A DNA stretch of 8,348 bases, taken from the NCBI GenBank assembly GCA_002450905.1, contig DKAT01000014.1, forward strand, positions 1-8,348, in the 5' to 3' direction. Shown here piece by piece: positions 1-6,933 of this stretch. Numbering within the stretch: position 1 is the stretch's first letter; the number at the start of each line of letters is the position of its first letter. The DNA comes from Spirochaetia bacterium UBA6919. Its GTDB lineage: Bacteria > Spirochaetota > UBA6919. Position numbers and translations under genes: made by a program. The notes under the pieces are model-generated. The model saw nothing but the letters and a program-made list of their open reading frames with translations, was not told the origin of the DNA and made no database searches.

Positions 1-38
1 ACTATTATGCAGTGACTCTATTAATTATTATGATAATC

Positions 39-44
39 TATAAT
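39..44 (+). promoter_or_regulatory. Candidate -10 box upstream of the hydrolase-kinase operon
   Basis: A perfect TATAAT lies 32 bases before the ATG at 77, and a second -10-like hexamer, GATAAT, sits at 32-37. I see no convincing -35 hexamer at the right distance, and TATAAT occurs easily by chance in DNA this AT-rich. If it is used, transcription would begin at about position 51. That would exclude the TTG at 50 as start codon and favour the ATG at 77. Confidence 0.3.
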
Positions 45-76
45 TCAATTTGGCGAATGTTAATTCTGAGTTATTT

Positions 77-898
77 ATGGATAGAAAGTCATTAATTATC
101 AATAATGAAAATATCATATGTTATGATATCAACACATCAAATCAAGCCGTGATTTTTATTCATGGGAATTCCTCCTCTTCAAAAGCATTTTCAAATCAAT
201 TAAATGAAGATAGACTAAAAAAATATCGCCTGATTACATTTGATTTCCCAGGTCACGGAGATTCGCAATATTCTTCAGATCCTGATCAGTCAAACTCAAT
301 TAGTGGATATATATCATTTATTCAGGAAATCATTCAACATTTCAAACTGGAAAAATATGTTCTTGCTGCACACTCTATGGGAGGGGATATTGCTCTTCAA
401 TCCATTTCTAAACTACCCGGAGTGATTGGATTAGTTATTTTCGGTACTGGACCTGTAAAAAATCCTTTGAACTTCGAAGAAATAGCATACCCAAGTCCTG
501 TTCTACAATATATCTTTAAGCCTGTTTTGATAGAAGATGAAGCCATGACCTGGGCTAAGAATTCAGTCTTATACGATGAAAATCTCGTTCAATTAATTTA
601 TGACGATATCAAGAAGACAGATCCTAATGCTCGTGTTGTACTGGGGAAATCTATCCTGAGTGGACAGTATTTAAATGAGGTGGAAGTTCTTGAGAAACTG
701 GATAAGCCGGTTGCAATTTTCCATGGGGAGAAAGAGCCTTTTATCAAATTATCATACTTACAGAGTCTCAAAATAAGGAATCTTTGGCAATCAAAAGTCC
801 ATGTGATCGAGGATTCATGTCATTTTCCCCAATTAGAAAACCCCAAGTCCTTTAATCATTTTCTACTTAAATTTCTAGAGGATATTTTCCCCGTATGA
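77..898 (+). CDS. Alpha/beta-hydrolase fold protein, coupled to the signalling kinase downstream
   Basis: This is a soluble alpha/beta-hydrolase of 273 residues, the usual length for the single-domain family. Its substrate cannot be read from the sequence. Numbered from the ATG at 77, it has the oxyanion-loop HGN at 29-31, the FDFPGHGDS stretch at 55-63 and the nucleophile elbow AHSMGG with Ser100. The probable acid is in HGEKEP, where Glu220 stands in the position usually held by Asp, and the catalytic His249 lies in CHFPQLENP. There is no signal peptide or membrane segment. The start is uncertain: the frame is open from a TAA at 41-43, and a TTG at 50 would add nine residues. Neither start has a good ribosome binding site; I prefer the ATG because the TTG lies almost on the candidate -10 box. 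The stop codon overlaps the next start as ATGA, so the two genes are very likely translationally coupled. By analogy with RsbQ, which works with the phosphatase RsbP in Bacillus, it could produce or sense a ligand for the kinase. That role is inference. Confidence 0.9.
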   Translation: MDRKSLIINNENIICYDINTSNQAVIFIHGNSSSSKAFSNQLNEDRLKKYRLITFDFPGHGDSQYSSDPDQSNSISGYISFIQEIIQHFKLEKYVLAAHSMGGDIALQSISKLPGVIGLVIFGTGPVKNPLNFEEIAYPSPVLQYIFKPVLIEDEAMTWAKNSVLYDENLVQLIYDDIKKTDPNARVVLGKSILSGQYLNEVEVLEKLDKPVAIFHGEKEPFIKLSYLQSLKIRNLWQSKVHVIEDSCHFPQLENPKSFNHFLLKFLEDIFPV

Positions 899-3800
899 TT
901 GACAATAAATATCAATTTGTTAGCCAATTATACAATAGCCCAAATACAACAATCCACAGGGCGATACAGAAACAGGATCATAAATCTGTTATTCTGAAAA
1001 AATTAAATAAAGAACATCCAAGTCCCCTTGAAATTGCCCTTTTCCATAGAGAATATAAGATTACAAAAGATTTTAATTTATCAGGAGTAATCAAGGCGTA
1101 TGATTTTATCGAGAATAATAACTCCTACTTATTTGTACTGGAGGATTTTGGAGGAATATCCCTCAATCATCTCATCTTTCGAAATACCCCTTTACTGTTC
1201 AATCAATTAGCCATCAGGATGCTTGATATCATCGAATCGGTTCACCAGCAAAATCTCATTCACAAAGATATTAACCCATCTAATTGGGTCTGGAATCCAG
1301 AGAACAACATCATAAAACTCATAGATTACGGCATTTCCACATTTATCCCAAAGGAGCAAATTGAATCACTACCCCCTGAAAAACTGGAAGGAACAATTGC
1401 CTACATGTCACCCGAGCAAACAGGACGAATGAATAAGTTTCTTGATTATCGAACCGATTATTATTCCCTTGGAGTTACATTTTATGAAATGATATCAGGT
1501 AAATTACCTTTTCAATCAGATGATCCACTGGACCTCATCCATCTTCACCTTACCCATCTTCCCAATATTCCCAATACGAATAATCCTTTAATATCCAGAG
1601 AGATCTGGCCAGTCCTCTTGAAATTAATGTCCAAAGATCCTGAAAACAGGTATCAAACAATTTTTAGTCTAAAAAAAGACATAGAATATTGTCTGAATAG
1701 TAAACAAATGATCCCTTATCACTGGATACCTGGTGTGGATGATTATACCGATAAAATGAATATCCCTCAAAAGCTATATGGTCGGGATCAGGATTTGTTA
1801 ATCCTCAAAGATACGTTTAGCAGTGTATGTCAGGGTGAATCCCATCTGGTCATTGTACGGGGATCTTCGGGAATCGGCAAAACATCTTTTGTCCGGGAAT
1901 TACAAAGGGATGTTCACATTAACCAGGGATATTTCATTTCAGGAAAGTATGATCAGAACAAGAACAATCAGCCTTATAGTGCAATTTTCCAGGCACTGGA
2001 TCAATTAGTCCAAAAAATATTATCGGGTGGAGAATATACAATTCAAACCTATAAAAATAAGATTACTAAGGCATTGGATGATAATATAGGTATCATTTCA
2101 GCTCTCATCCCGTCTCTTGAGCTTATTACAGGACACGCTCATGCTGTATACGAACTCTCCCCGTCGGAATCGAAGAACCGCTTTCATCATATCTTCCAAT
2201 TATTTATAAAATCCTTATTGGATAAGGATAACCCAGTAGTTATATTTCTAGATGACCTCCAATGGGCTGATTCCGCCAGTCTTGATTTACTCGAAAATCT
2301 TTTCAATAATGTGATTTATCCCCATCTCTTACTGGTTATCACATACCGCGATGACGAAGTAGACTCCTCTCATTCCCTGTGTCACACATTAAATCAGATC
2401 AATGAATTCCAGAATATAAGCGAGAAATCTTTAAATACAAGAGTAATACGATTAAAACCCCTTCAATTGGAACATGTTAATCAATTTCTGAAGAATTGTT
2501 TCAATGAAATGACTACCAATACTAAATCACTGTCTCACATCCTTCTTGAGAAAACAAATGGGAATCCCTTCTTTATCACCCAACTTTTAAAAGCAATTTA
2601 TCAGGAAAAGAATCTCCAGTTCAACCGAAACACGAGAAAATGGGAATGGAACATTGATAATATAAGAAATATCAGATATACAGATAACATAATCACTCTT
2701 CTGGTCAATAAAATCAAAACGATCTCACAGGAATCCATCGAACTTTTAAAGCTCTCATCCTGTATTGGAAAGGATTTTGACCTCGAAACCCTATCCCTGA
2801 TTTATAACGAAACCCCATACAGGACAGCAAAGAATCTCTCAGAATTGATTTATAACGAATTGATTATCCCTTTGGGTAATGAATATAAGTATATTTTAAA
2901 AGGGAATAAAGGACTGGAAGCTAAGAAAGTTAGATATCAATTTATCCATGACAGAGTCCAACAGGCATCCTACGATCTCCTTGATGAGGATATGAAGTCC
3001 CATCTCCACTTAAAGATCGCCCGAATCCTCATAAAACATCGCTCAAAAGAAGATTTAGAAGAAAGCCCCCTTGAAATCACAAATCATTTTAACCAGGCTG
3101 TGAAGATTTTGGATGACGAGGACGAAAAACTCCTTATTGCTGAATGGAACTTAAAATCGGGGAGACAGGTCAAGGAGCAACTGGACTTTAAAATGGCTTT
3201 AAATTACTTCACAACGGGGATCAGTCTACTCAATGAGGATCACTGGAACACCCACTACGATCTGACCTATAATTTGTATATTGAAAAGGGGGAATCAGAT
3301 TACTTAAATAATAATTATGAAATAGCAGAAAAAATAATGGAATCTGCGATCAACCATTCTAAATCAAGAAATGATAAGGCAAAAGCATATATCAAACTAA
3401 TCAAAGTATATTTTAACTCCTCAAATTATAAGAAAGCTATTGACTTAGCTAGCCAAGGACTAATTCTATATGGTGTCGAACCTCCAGATTTAAAACAAAT
3501 TAATATAAAAGGTTTTTTAAAAGAGATGAGTATTGAATTTAAAAATCTTTTTTTAAAAATTACTTATAAAGATATTCTTGCAAGAGAAATCGAAACAGAT
3601 GAGATCCCACTAATCACCCTGAATTTATATGATTCTTTACTTATTCCATATTATCAAATTGGAGAATTAAAATCACTTGCCTACTATTCAACCAGATTCG
3701 CTAGTTATTTTTTAAATAATAGAATATCAAAATATACATCTATTTCATTGATTAATTTCGCACTAATGGTTATTGTATATTTTGAAGATTATAAACTGGC

Positions 3801-5970
3801 TTACAAATTGTCAGAAATTGCACTTGAACTAGATAAAAAGTTTAATTTTATTGATATTAAAAGTAAAATGTTTACTTATTTTGGTGCTTTCGTCAATATT
3901 TGGATCAAACATATTAAAACAAGTAAATTCTATTTTGAAAGAGCATATCAAACCTTTATGCAGGCAAATGATATGTGGATTCCCTATGCTGCAGTTAATC
4001 ATTTTTATATGCATCGGTATTTTGAAGGTGAGAAACTTGATACAATAATCAAAGGATATGAAGATCTTATTCAACCATTAAAAAATATTGTTAACAATGA
4101 ATTTATAATACTCAATATATTTCATTTAAATTTTTATCGTAATTTGAAAGGTATAACAAACAATCATAATTTATTAGATTCTAAATATTTTAATGTAAAT
4201 GAAACGATGAACAAATTATATAATAAAATATTTCCAACGAGTAGCATTAAATATTTCTGCCTAAAATCATGGTTATTTTATTATTTCGAGAAATATCAGG
4301 ACGCATTAAAAGAAATTCGTACAGCAGGCAAAATAAAATACTCCGTTAAAATCCAATTATTTTATACTGAGCATATATTTATATATACATTAACCCTCGC
4401 AGCCCTTTTTCCAAAAGCAAATCCCCAGGAAAAGAAAAAATATCTCCGAATACTCCATAAAAATCTGAAATTAATGAATAACTGGTCGGATCACTGTCCC
4501 GATAACTTCCTCTACAAATACCAGTTGATGATGGCAGAATACCACCGGATCCGTGGAAAGCACATTGAAGCAATCGAATATTACCATATGGGGATTGATA
4601 ACGCTCGGAAATACGAATTCCTCCACCACGAAGCCCTGGGACACGAATTATTCGCTAAGTTCTGGCTGGAGAAAGGCTATACTCCCTATGCCCGACACCA
4701 TCTGAGGGAGTCGATATCCCGATACGAAATGTGGGGAGCCGATGCCAAGGTCAGACACCTCGAAGAAAAATACCCCGATCTCCTGACCTCCAGCAACACA
4801 GGGATAAACCCGCTAATGATCAACACCACCACAGAAATCAGCCCCCTGGCTTTCGAAAAACTCGATCTTATGACGGTGATCAAAGCCTCCCAATCACTTT
4901 CAGGAGATCTCCAATTAAATGAACTTCTCAAAACAATGATGAGAATTATGATTCAGCACGCTGGAGCTCAGAAAGCCTGTTTTGTTCTTATAAAAAATGA
5001 TCAGCCCTTCATTGAAGCTTCTGTGGATAAAAACTCCAATATCGAAATACCTCACATCCCTTTAGATCAATATAACGAAGCATCACGGAAAATGATCAAC
5101 TACGTCATCCAGACAAAACAACCTATCATCTTCGATAATGCCTATGAGGAAGGATTTTTTACAGACGACCCCTATGTCATGGCAAATCAGGTCAAATCTG
5201 TCCTCTGCCTCCCCATCATAAAACAAGATTTCGTCAAAGGAATACTATACTTAGAGAATAATTACCTGAAAGGACTTTTCGCATCCCACCGATTAAAATT
5301 GATCGAACTCTTATCCTCTCAAATCCTCATCTCATTAGAAAATGCCATATACTATGAAACTTTAAAGGAGAATGAAAAGGAGTTTTCAAGACTTACTACA
5401 AAAATCCATAATTCCATAAAGAATAAGATTGATTCCACCCGAAGCTTTCTATCACTCTACCTAAGAAAAAATAAAGTTGATATTGAATTAGTCAATATCC
5501 AAAACATTCTCACCCATTGTAGTAATGAGAGTAAAAATATTTTGTACATTACAGAAAACAGATACTGTACCTTGAAAGAGTTATCCGATGAACTCCAATT
5601 CCGTGCGACCATGGGTCTTTCCATTACAAAGATCCGGCATAAGACAACAGAAGTTCTTAAAAATCCCAATCAGCAGATCAAAACAGAAATCCTTCAAGCT
5701 ATATTAGATATCCACAGCGAAATCCTGAATAATATTATAAAACATTCCCAGGCAACAGAAGTTATAATTCATCTTGCACAAAAAAAAGACCAGCTTATAC
5801 TATCTGTCAGAGACAATGGAATCGGTTTTGAGATCACCAAGTCCGCAGAAAAAAGATCTTCCTACGGGATGACCATCTTGAAAGATATATCCAAAGAAGT
5901 TAATGGAGAATTAATCATCGAATCATCAGCGGCTGAAGGGACAAACATCTCGTTCACGGTGAAAATATAA
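895..5970 (+). CDS. Giant Ser/Thr kinase - AAA ATPase - TPR-like - GAF - histidine kinase (HstK-like architecture)
   Basis: This 1691-residue cytosolic signalling protein has no transmembrane segment. The Ser/Thr kinase domain (about 6-268) has Lys35, alpha-C Glu53, HKDINPSN with Asp125 and Asn130, DYG (Asp144) in place of DFG, and SPE at 172-174. Its glycine loop lacks glycines. The AAA_16-type NTPase (about 293-570) opens with LYGRDQDL and has Walker A GSSGIGKT (323-330) and Walker B VVIFLDDLQWAD (Asp453/454). A helical TPR-like region spans about 730-1295. The GAF domain (about 1325-1485) contains the family stretch VLCLPII and GILYLEN. The C-terminal kinase has a probable phospho-His1505 in IHNSI, N-box Glu1609/Asn1613 (ILNNIIKH), G1 box DNGIGF (1640-1645) and a terminal EGT. 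It resembles the NarX/DesK class rather than the HisKA type with a Pro after the H-box. The start overlaps the hydrolase stop as ATGA; AGAGG at 877-881 is a distant RBS. The likely phosphotransfer partner is the response regulator downstream. Base composition changes sharply inside the helical region. Confidence 0.95.
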   Translation: MIDNKYQFVSQLYNSPNTTIHRAIQKQDHKSVILKKLNKEHPSPLEIALFHREYKITKDFNLSGVIKAYDFIENNNSYLFVLEDFGGISLNHLIFRNTPLLFNQLAIRMLDIIESVHQQNLIHKDINPSNWVWNPENNIIKLIDYGISTFIPKEQIESLPPEKLEGTIAYMSPEQTGRMNKFLDYRTDYYSLGVTFYEMISGKLPFQSDDPLDLIHLHLTHLPNIPNTNNPLISREIWPVLLKLMSKDPENRYQTIFSLKKDIEYCLNSKQMIPYHWIPGVDDYTDKMNIPQKLYGRDQDLLILKDTFSSVCQGESHLVIVRGSSGIGKTSFVRELQRDVHINQGYFISGKYDQNKNNQPYSAIFQALDQLVQKILSGGEYTIQTYKNKITKALDDNIGIISALIPSLELITGHAHAVYELSPSESKNRFHHIFQLFIKSLLDKDNPVVIFLDDLQWADSASLDLLENLFNNVIYPHLLLVITYRDDEVDSSHSLCHTLNQINEFQNISEKSLNTRVIRLKPLQLEHVNQFLKNCFNEMTTNTKSLSHILLEKTNGNPFFITQLLKAIYQEKNLQFNRNTRKWEWNIDNIRNIRYTDNIITLLVNKIKTISQESIELLKLSSCIGKDFDLETLSLIYNETPYRTAKNLSELIYNELIIPLGNEYKYILKGNKGLEAKKVRYQFIHDRVQQASYDLLDEDMKSHLHLKIARILIKHRSKEDLEESPLEITNHFNQAVKILDDEDEKLLIAEWNLKSGRQVKEQLDFKMALNYFTTGISLLNEDHWNTHYDLTYNLYIEKGESDYLNNNYEIAEKIMESAINHSKSRNDKAKAYIKLIKVYFNSSNYKKAIDLASQGLILYGVEPPDLKQINIKGFLKEMSIEFKNLFLKITYKDILAREIETDEIPLITLNLYDSLLIPYYQIGELKSLAYYSTRFASYFLNNRISKYTSISLINFALMVIVYFEDYKLAYKLSEIALELDKKFNFIDIKSKMFTYFGAFVNIWIKHIKTSKFYFERAYQTFMQANDMWIPYAAVNHFYMHRYFEGEKLDTIIKGYEDLIQPLKNIVNNEFIILNIFHLNFYRNLKGITNNHNLLDSKYFNVNETMNKLYNKIFPTSSIKYFCLKSWLFYYFEKYQDALKEIRTAGKIKYSVKIQLFYTEHIFIYTLTLAALFPKANPQEKKKYLRILHKNLKLMNNWSDHCPDNFLYKYQLMMAEYHRIRGKHIEAIEYYHMGIDNARKYEFLHHEALGHELFAKFWLEKGYTPYARHHLRESISRYEMWGADAKVRHLEEKYPDLLTSSNTGINPLMINTTTEISPLAFEKLDLMTVIKASQSLSGDLQLNELLKTMMRIMIQHAGAQKACFVLIKNDQPFIEASVDKNSNIEIPHIPLDQYNEASRKMINYVIQTKQPIIFDNAYEEGFFTDDPYVMANQVKSVLCLPIIKQDFVKGILYLENNYLKGLFASHRLKLIELLSSQILISLENAIYYETLKENEKEFSRLTTKIHNSIKNKIDSTRSFLSLYLRKNKVDIELVNIQNILTHCSNESKNILYITENRYCTLKELSDELQFRATMGLSITKIRHKTTEVLKNPNQQIKTEILQAILDIHSEILNNIIKHSQATEVIIHLAQKKDQLILSVRDNGIGFEITKSAEKRSSYGMTILKDISKEVNGELIIESSAAEGTNISFTVKI

Positions 5971-5980
5971 AAAAATCAAT

Positions 5981-6000
5981 TTTGTAAACATCGTTGACTT
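5981..6000 (+). promoter_or_regulatory. Candidate operator/-35 element, copy 1, upstream of the response regulator
   Basis: TTTGTAAACATCGTTGAC at 5981-5998 matches 16 of 18 bases with a second copy at 6837-6854, upstream of the HD-GYP gene. It is an imperfect dyad, TTGTAAAC-ATC-GTTGACTT, with 5 of 8 arm positions complementary (5 of 6 in the inner arms GTAAAC/GTTGAC). The TTGACT at 5994-5999 could be a -35 hexamer, although no good -10 sits at 16-18 bp; TGATAT at 6019-6024 is 19 bp away. That it is a regulator site overlapping a promoter is inference. Confidence 0.5.
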
Positions 6001-6005
6001 CCCTG

Positions 6006-6017
6006 AATGAAAATAGG
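6006..6017 (+). repeat. Short shared upstream element, copy 1
   Basis: AATGAAAATAGG matches AATAAAAATAGG at 6884-6895 in 11 of 12 bases. Each copy lies downstream of a copy of the TTTGTAAACA-NN-GTTGAC element, at 7 bases here and 29 bases in the other copy. It could be part of a shared promoter region, but its AT-rich content makes chance a real possibility. Confidence 0.3.
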
Positions 6018-6085
6018 CTGATATATTTATTCTATGGATAGTTCCACGACTTGAAAAATGATCAATAAATTCTTTAATCCGAAAT

Positions 6086-6090
6086 CAGGC
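6086..6090 (+). promoter_or_regulatory. Ribosome binding site deciding the response regulator start
   Basis: CAGGC places an AGG core 7 bases before the ATG at 6097. The earlier in-frame ATG at 6058 has no purine-rich site at a usable distance. This supports initiation at 6097. Confidence 0.55.
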
Positions 6091-6096
6091 ATTAAT

Positions 6097-6750
6097 ATGA
6101 ATAATTTTTTAAAAGTCAGTATCATCGATGACGACCCGGTCTATCGGAATTCTGTAAGGCAAATTCTTGAAAGTAGTTCTGTCTTAAAGTTCTGTAACGA
6201 GTATTCATCGGGTCATTCCTTTCTAAATAGTCTTGGATCCCCATTCCAGCCGGATGTCTGTCTGATTGATTATTATTTACAGGATATGACTGGGCTTGAT
6301 TGCGCTAAAGCTATTCAAAAAAGGAAACCCGCTATCCATTTAGTGATTATGACAGGAGCACCCAATGAAAAGTCATTTGGAGAGGCGATGAAGATTGGTG
6401 CAGATTATGTTGAAAAGGGTCCTCGGGTTGAATATATTATTCAAAAGCTTGTAGAAAGTAAGTTAATTGATGTTAATGAACGGATTATATCTCTCAATAA
6501 GGATAAGGGGATCCAGTTTAAATATCTTGACCTCTCAGCTAAATTAGAATCCGTAAAGCATCGTATGAATAATCTCTCCGACACCCAAATCAGAGTATTG
6601 AAATTAAAAAGGCTTGGTATATCCACAGAAGATATAGCAAATCACTTAAATATCGATCCAGTTACCGTAAGAACTCACTTTCACAGAGCAATGAAGAAAT
6701 TAGCCCTCCCCGACCTCTTGGACTACCTCCTCGATGAAGAAAAAAAATAA
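6097..6750 (+). CDS. NarL/LuxR-type response regulator (receiver + HTH)
   Basis: This is a two-domain DNA-binding response regulator of 217 residues, the normal length for the NarL family. The receiver has the acidic pair in IIDDDP (about residues 9-14), phospho-acceptor Asp58 in LIDYYLQDM, Thr86 in MTG and the invariant Lys107 in EKG. The C-terminal GerE-like helix-turn-helix covers about 160-203, from LSDTQIRVL through GISTEDIANHL and TVRTHFHRAMKKL. The start at 6097 is preferred because an AGG lies 7 bases upstream and only six residues precede the first receiver strand. An ATG at 6058 would add 13 residues but lacks a ribosome binding site. It lies 126 bp after the giant kinase on the same strand. 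Since NarX/DesK-class kinases pair with NarL-class regulators, it is probably phosphorylated by that kinase. Its own upstream DNA contains an element repeated before the HD-GYP gene, so it may regulate itself and that gene; this is inference. Confidence 0.93.
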   Translation: MNNFLKVSIIDDDPVYRNSVRQILESSSVLKFCNEYSSGHSFLNSLGSPFQPDVCLIDYYLQDMTGLDCAKAIQKRKPAIHLVIMTGAPNEKSFGEAMKIGADYVEKGPRVEYIIQKLVESKLIDVNERIISLNKDKGIQFKYLDLSAKLESVKHRMNNLSDTQIRVLKLKRLGISTEDIANHLNIDPVTVRTHFHRAMKKLALPDLLDYLLDEEKK

Positions 6751-6764
6751 TTTTTTTTAAAAAA
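6741..6764 (+). terminator. A/T-only dyad after the response regulator, possible weak terminator
   Basis: A7-TAA-T8-A6 overlaps the response regulator stop codon. The A and T runs can pair and the T8 run could act as a U-tract. There is no G+C stem, so this is not a classical intrinsic terminator, and the assignment is weak. Confidence 0.2.
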
Positions 6765-6836
6765 GTATCCTCCAATCTATTATATAATTCTCTATAAAAT
6801 AATAATATAATAATTTATAACAAATAATTTTATCCC

Positions 6837-6856
6837 TTTGTAAACACTGTTGACAA
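6837..6856 (+). promoter_or_regulatory. Candidate operator/-35 element, copy 2, upstream of the HD-GYP gene
   Basis: TTGTAAAC-ACT-GTTGACAA at 6838-6856 is a dyad with 7 of 8 arm positions complementary, and it matches copy 1 at 5981-5998 in 16 of 18 bases. The right arm contains a perfect -35 hexamer, TTGACA (6850-6855). The best -10 candidates, TATATA at 6875-6880 or TGTATA at 6873-6878, are imperfect at 19 and 17 bp. The 8-3-8 symmetry suits a dimeric helix-turn-helix regulator such as the LuxR-type protein encoded next door. The binding claim is inference. Confidence 0.55.
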
Positions 6857-6870
6857 TGTATTTTTAAAGA

Positions 6871-6886
6871 ATTGTATATATTCAAT
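6871..6886 (+). promoter_or_regulatory. AT-rich near-palindrome in the HD-GYP promoter region
   Basis: ATTGTATATATTCAAT is symmetric at 7 of 8 base pairs. It lies where a -10 box would be expected for the TTGACA at 6850-6855, so it could be a second operator or part of the promoter. Such palindromes arise easily in AT-rich DNA. In the rest of the 183-bp gap between 6750 and 6934 I see no gene and no RNA structure. Confidence 0.25.
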
Positions 6887-6895
6887 AAAAATAGG
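6884..6895 (+). repeat. Short shared upstream element, copy 2
   Basis: AATAAAAATAGG is the partner of the 12-mer at 6006-6017, with 11 of 12 bases identical. It ends 38 bases before the HD-GYP start codon. The two copies sit 22 bases differently relative to the dyad, close to two helical turns. Its significance is uncertain. Confidence 0.3.
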
Positions 6896-6933
6896 TAAAA
6901 TTAATTATTGTAAAATAATAACAGGTAAAGGAT

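Noticed and set aside
50..76. TTG at 50 as hydrolase start
   Set aside because: It would add nine residues with no homology value, has no ribosome binding site and lies 6 bases after a TATAAT. The ATG at 77 is preferred, but the TTG is not excluded.
3829..4074. Overlapping open frames on both strands (- 3829-4074 and + 3851-4048)
   Set aside because: They are shadows of the helical region of the giant kinase, whose frame is continuous here, and the translations show no domain.
4686..4931. Open frame of 81 codons on the - strand, with a 63-codon + strand frame at 4731-4922
   Set aside because: Both lie inside the giant kinase gene, in its unusually G+C-rich part where stop codons are scarce. 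They have no ribosome binding site or recognisable motif.
5971..5982. AAAAT-CA-ATTTT just after the giant kinase stop as a terminator
   Set aside because: The stem is five A/T pairs with a two-base loop and no following T-run, too weak to support termination; read-through into the response regulator gene remains possible.
6058..6096. ATG at 6058 as response regulator start
   Set aside because: There is no ribosome binding site at usable distance, and the 13 extra residues precede a receiver that begins properly after the ATG at 6097.
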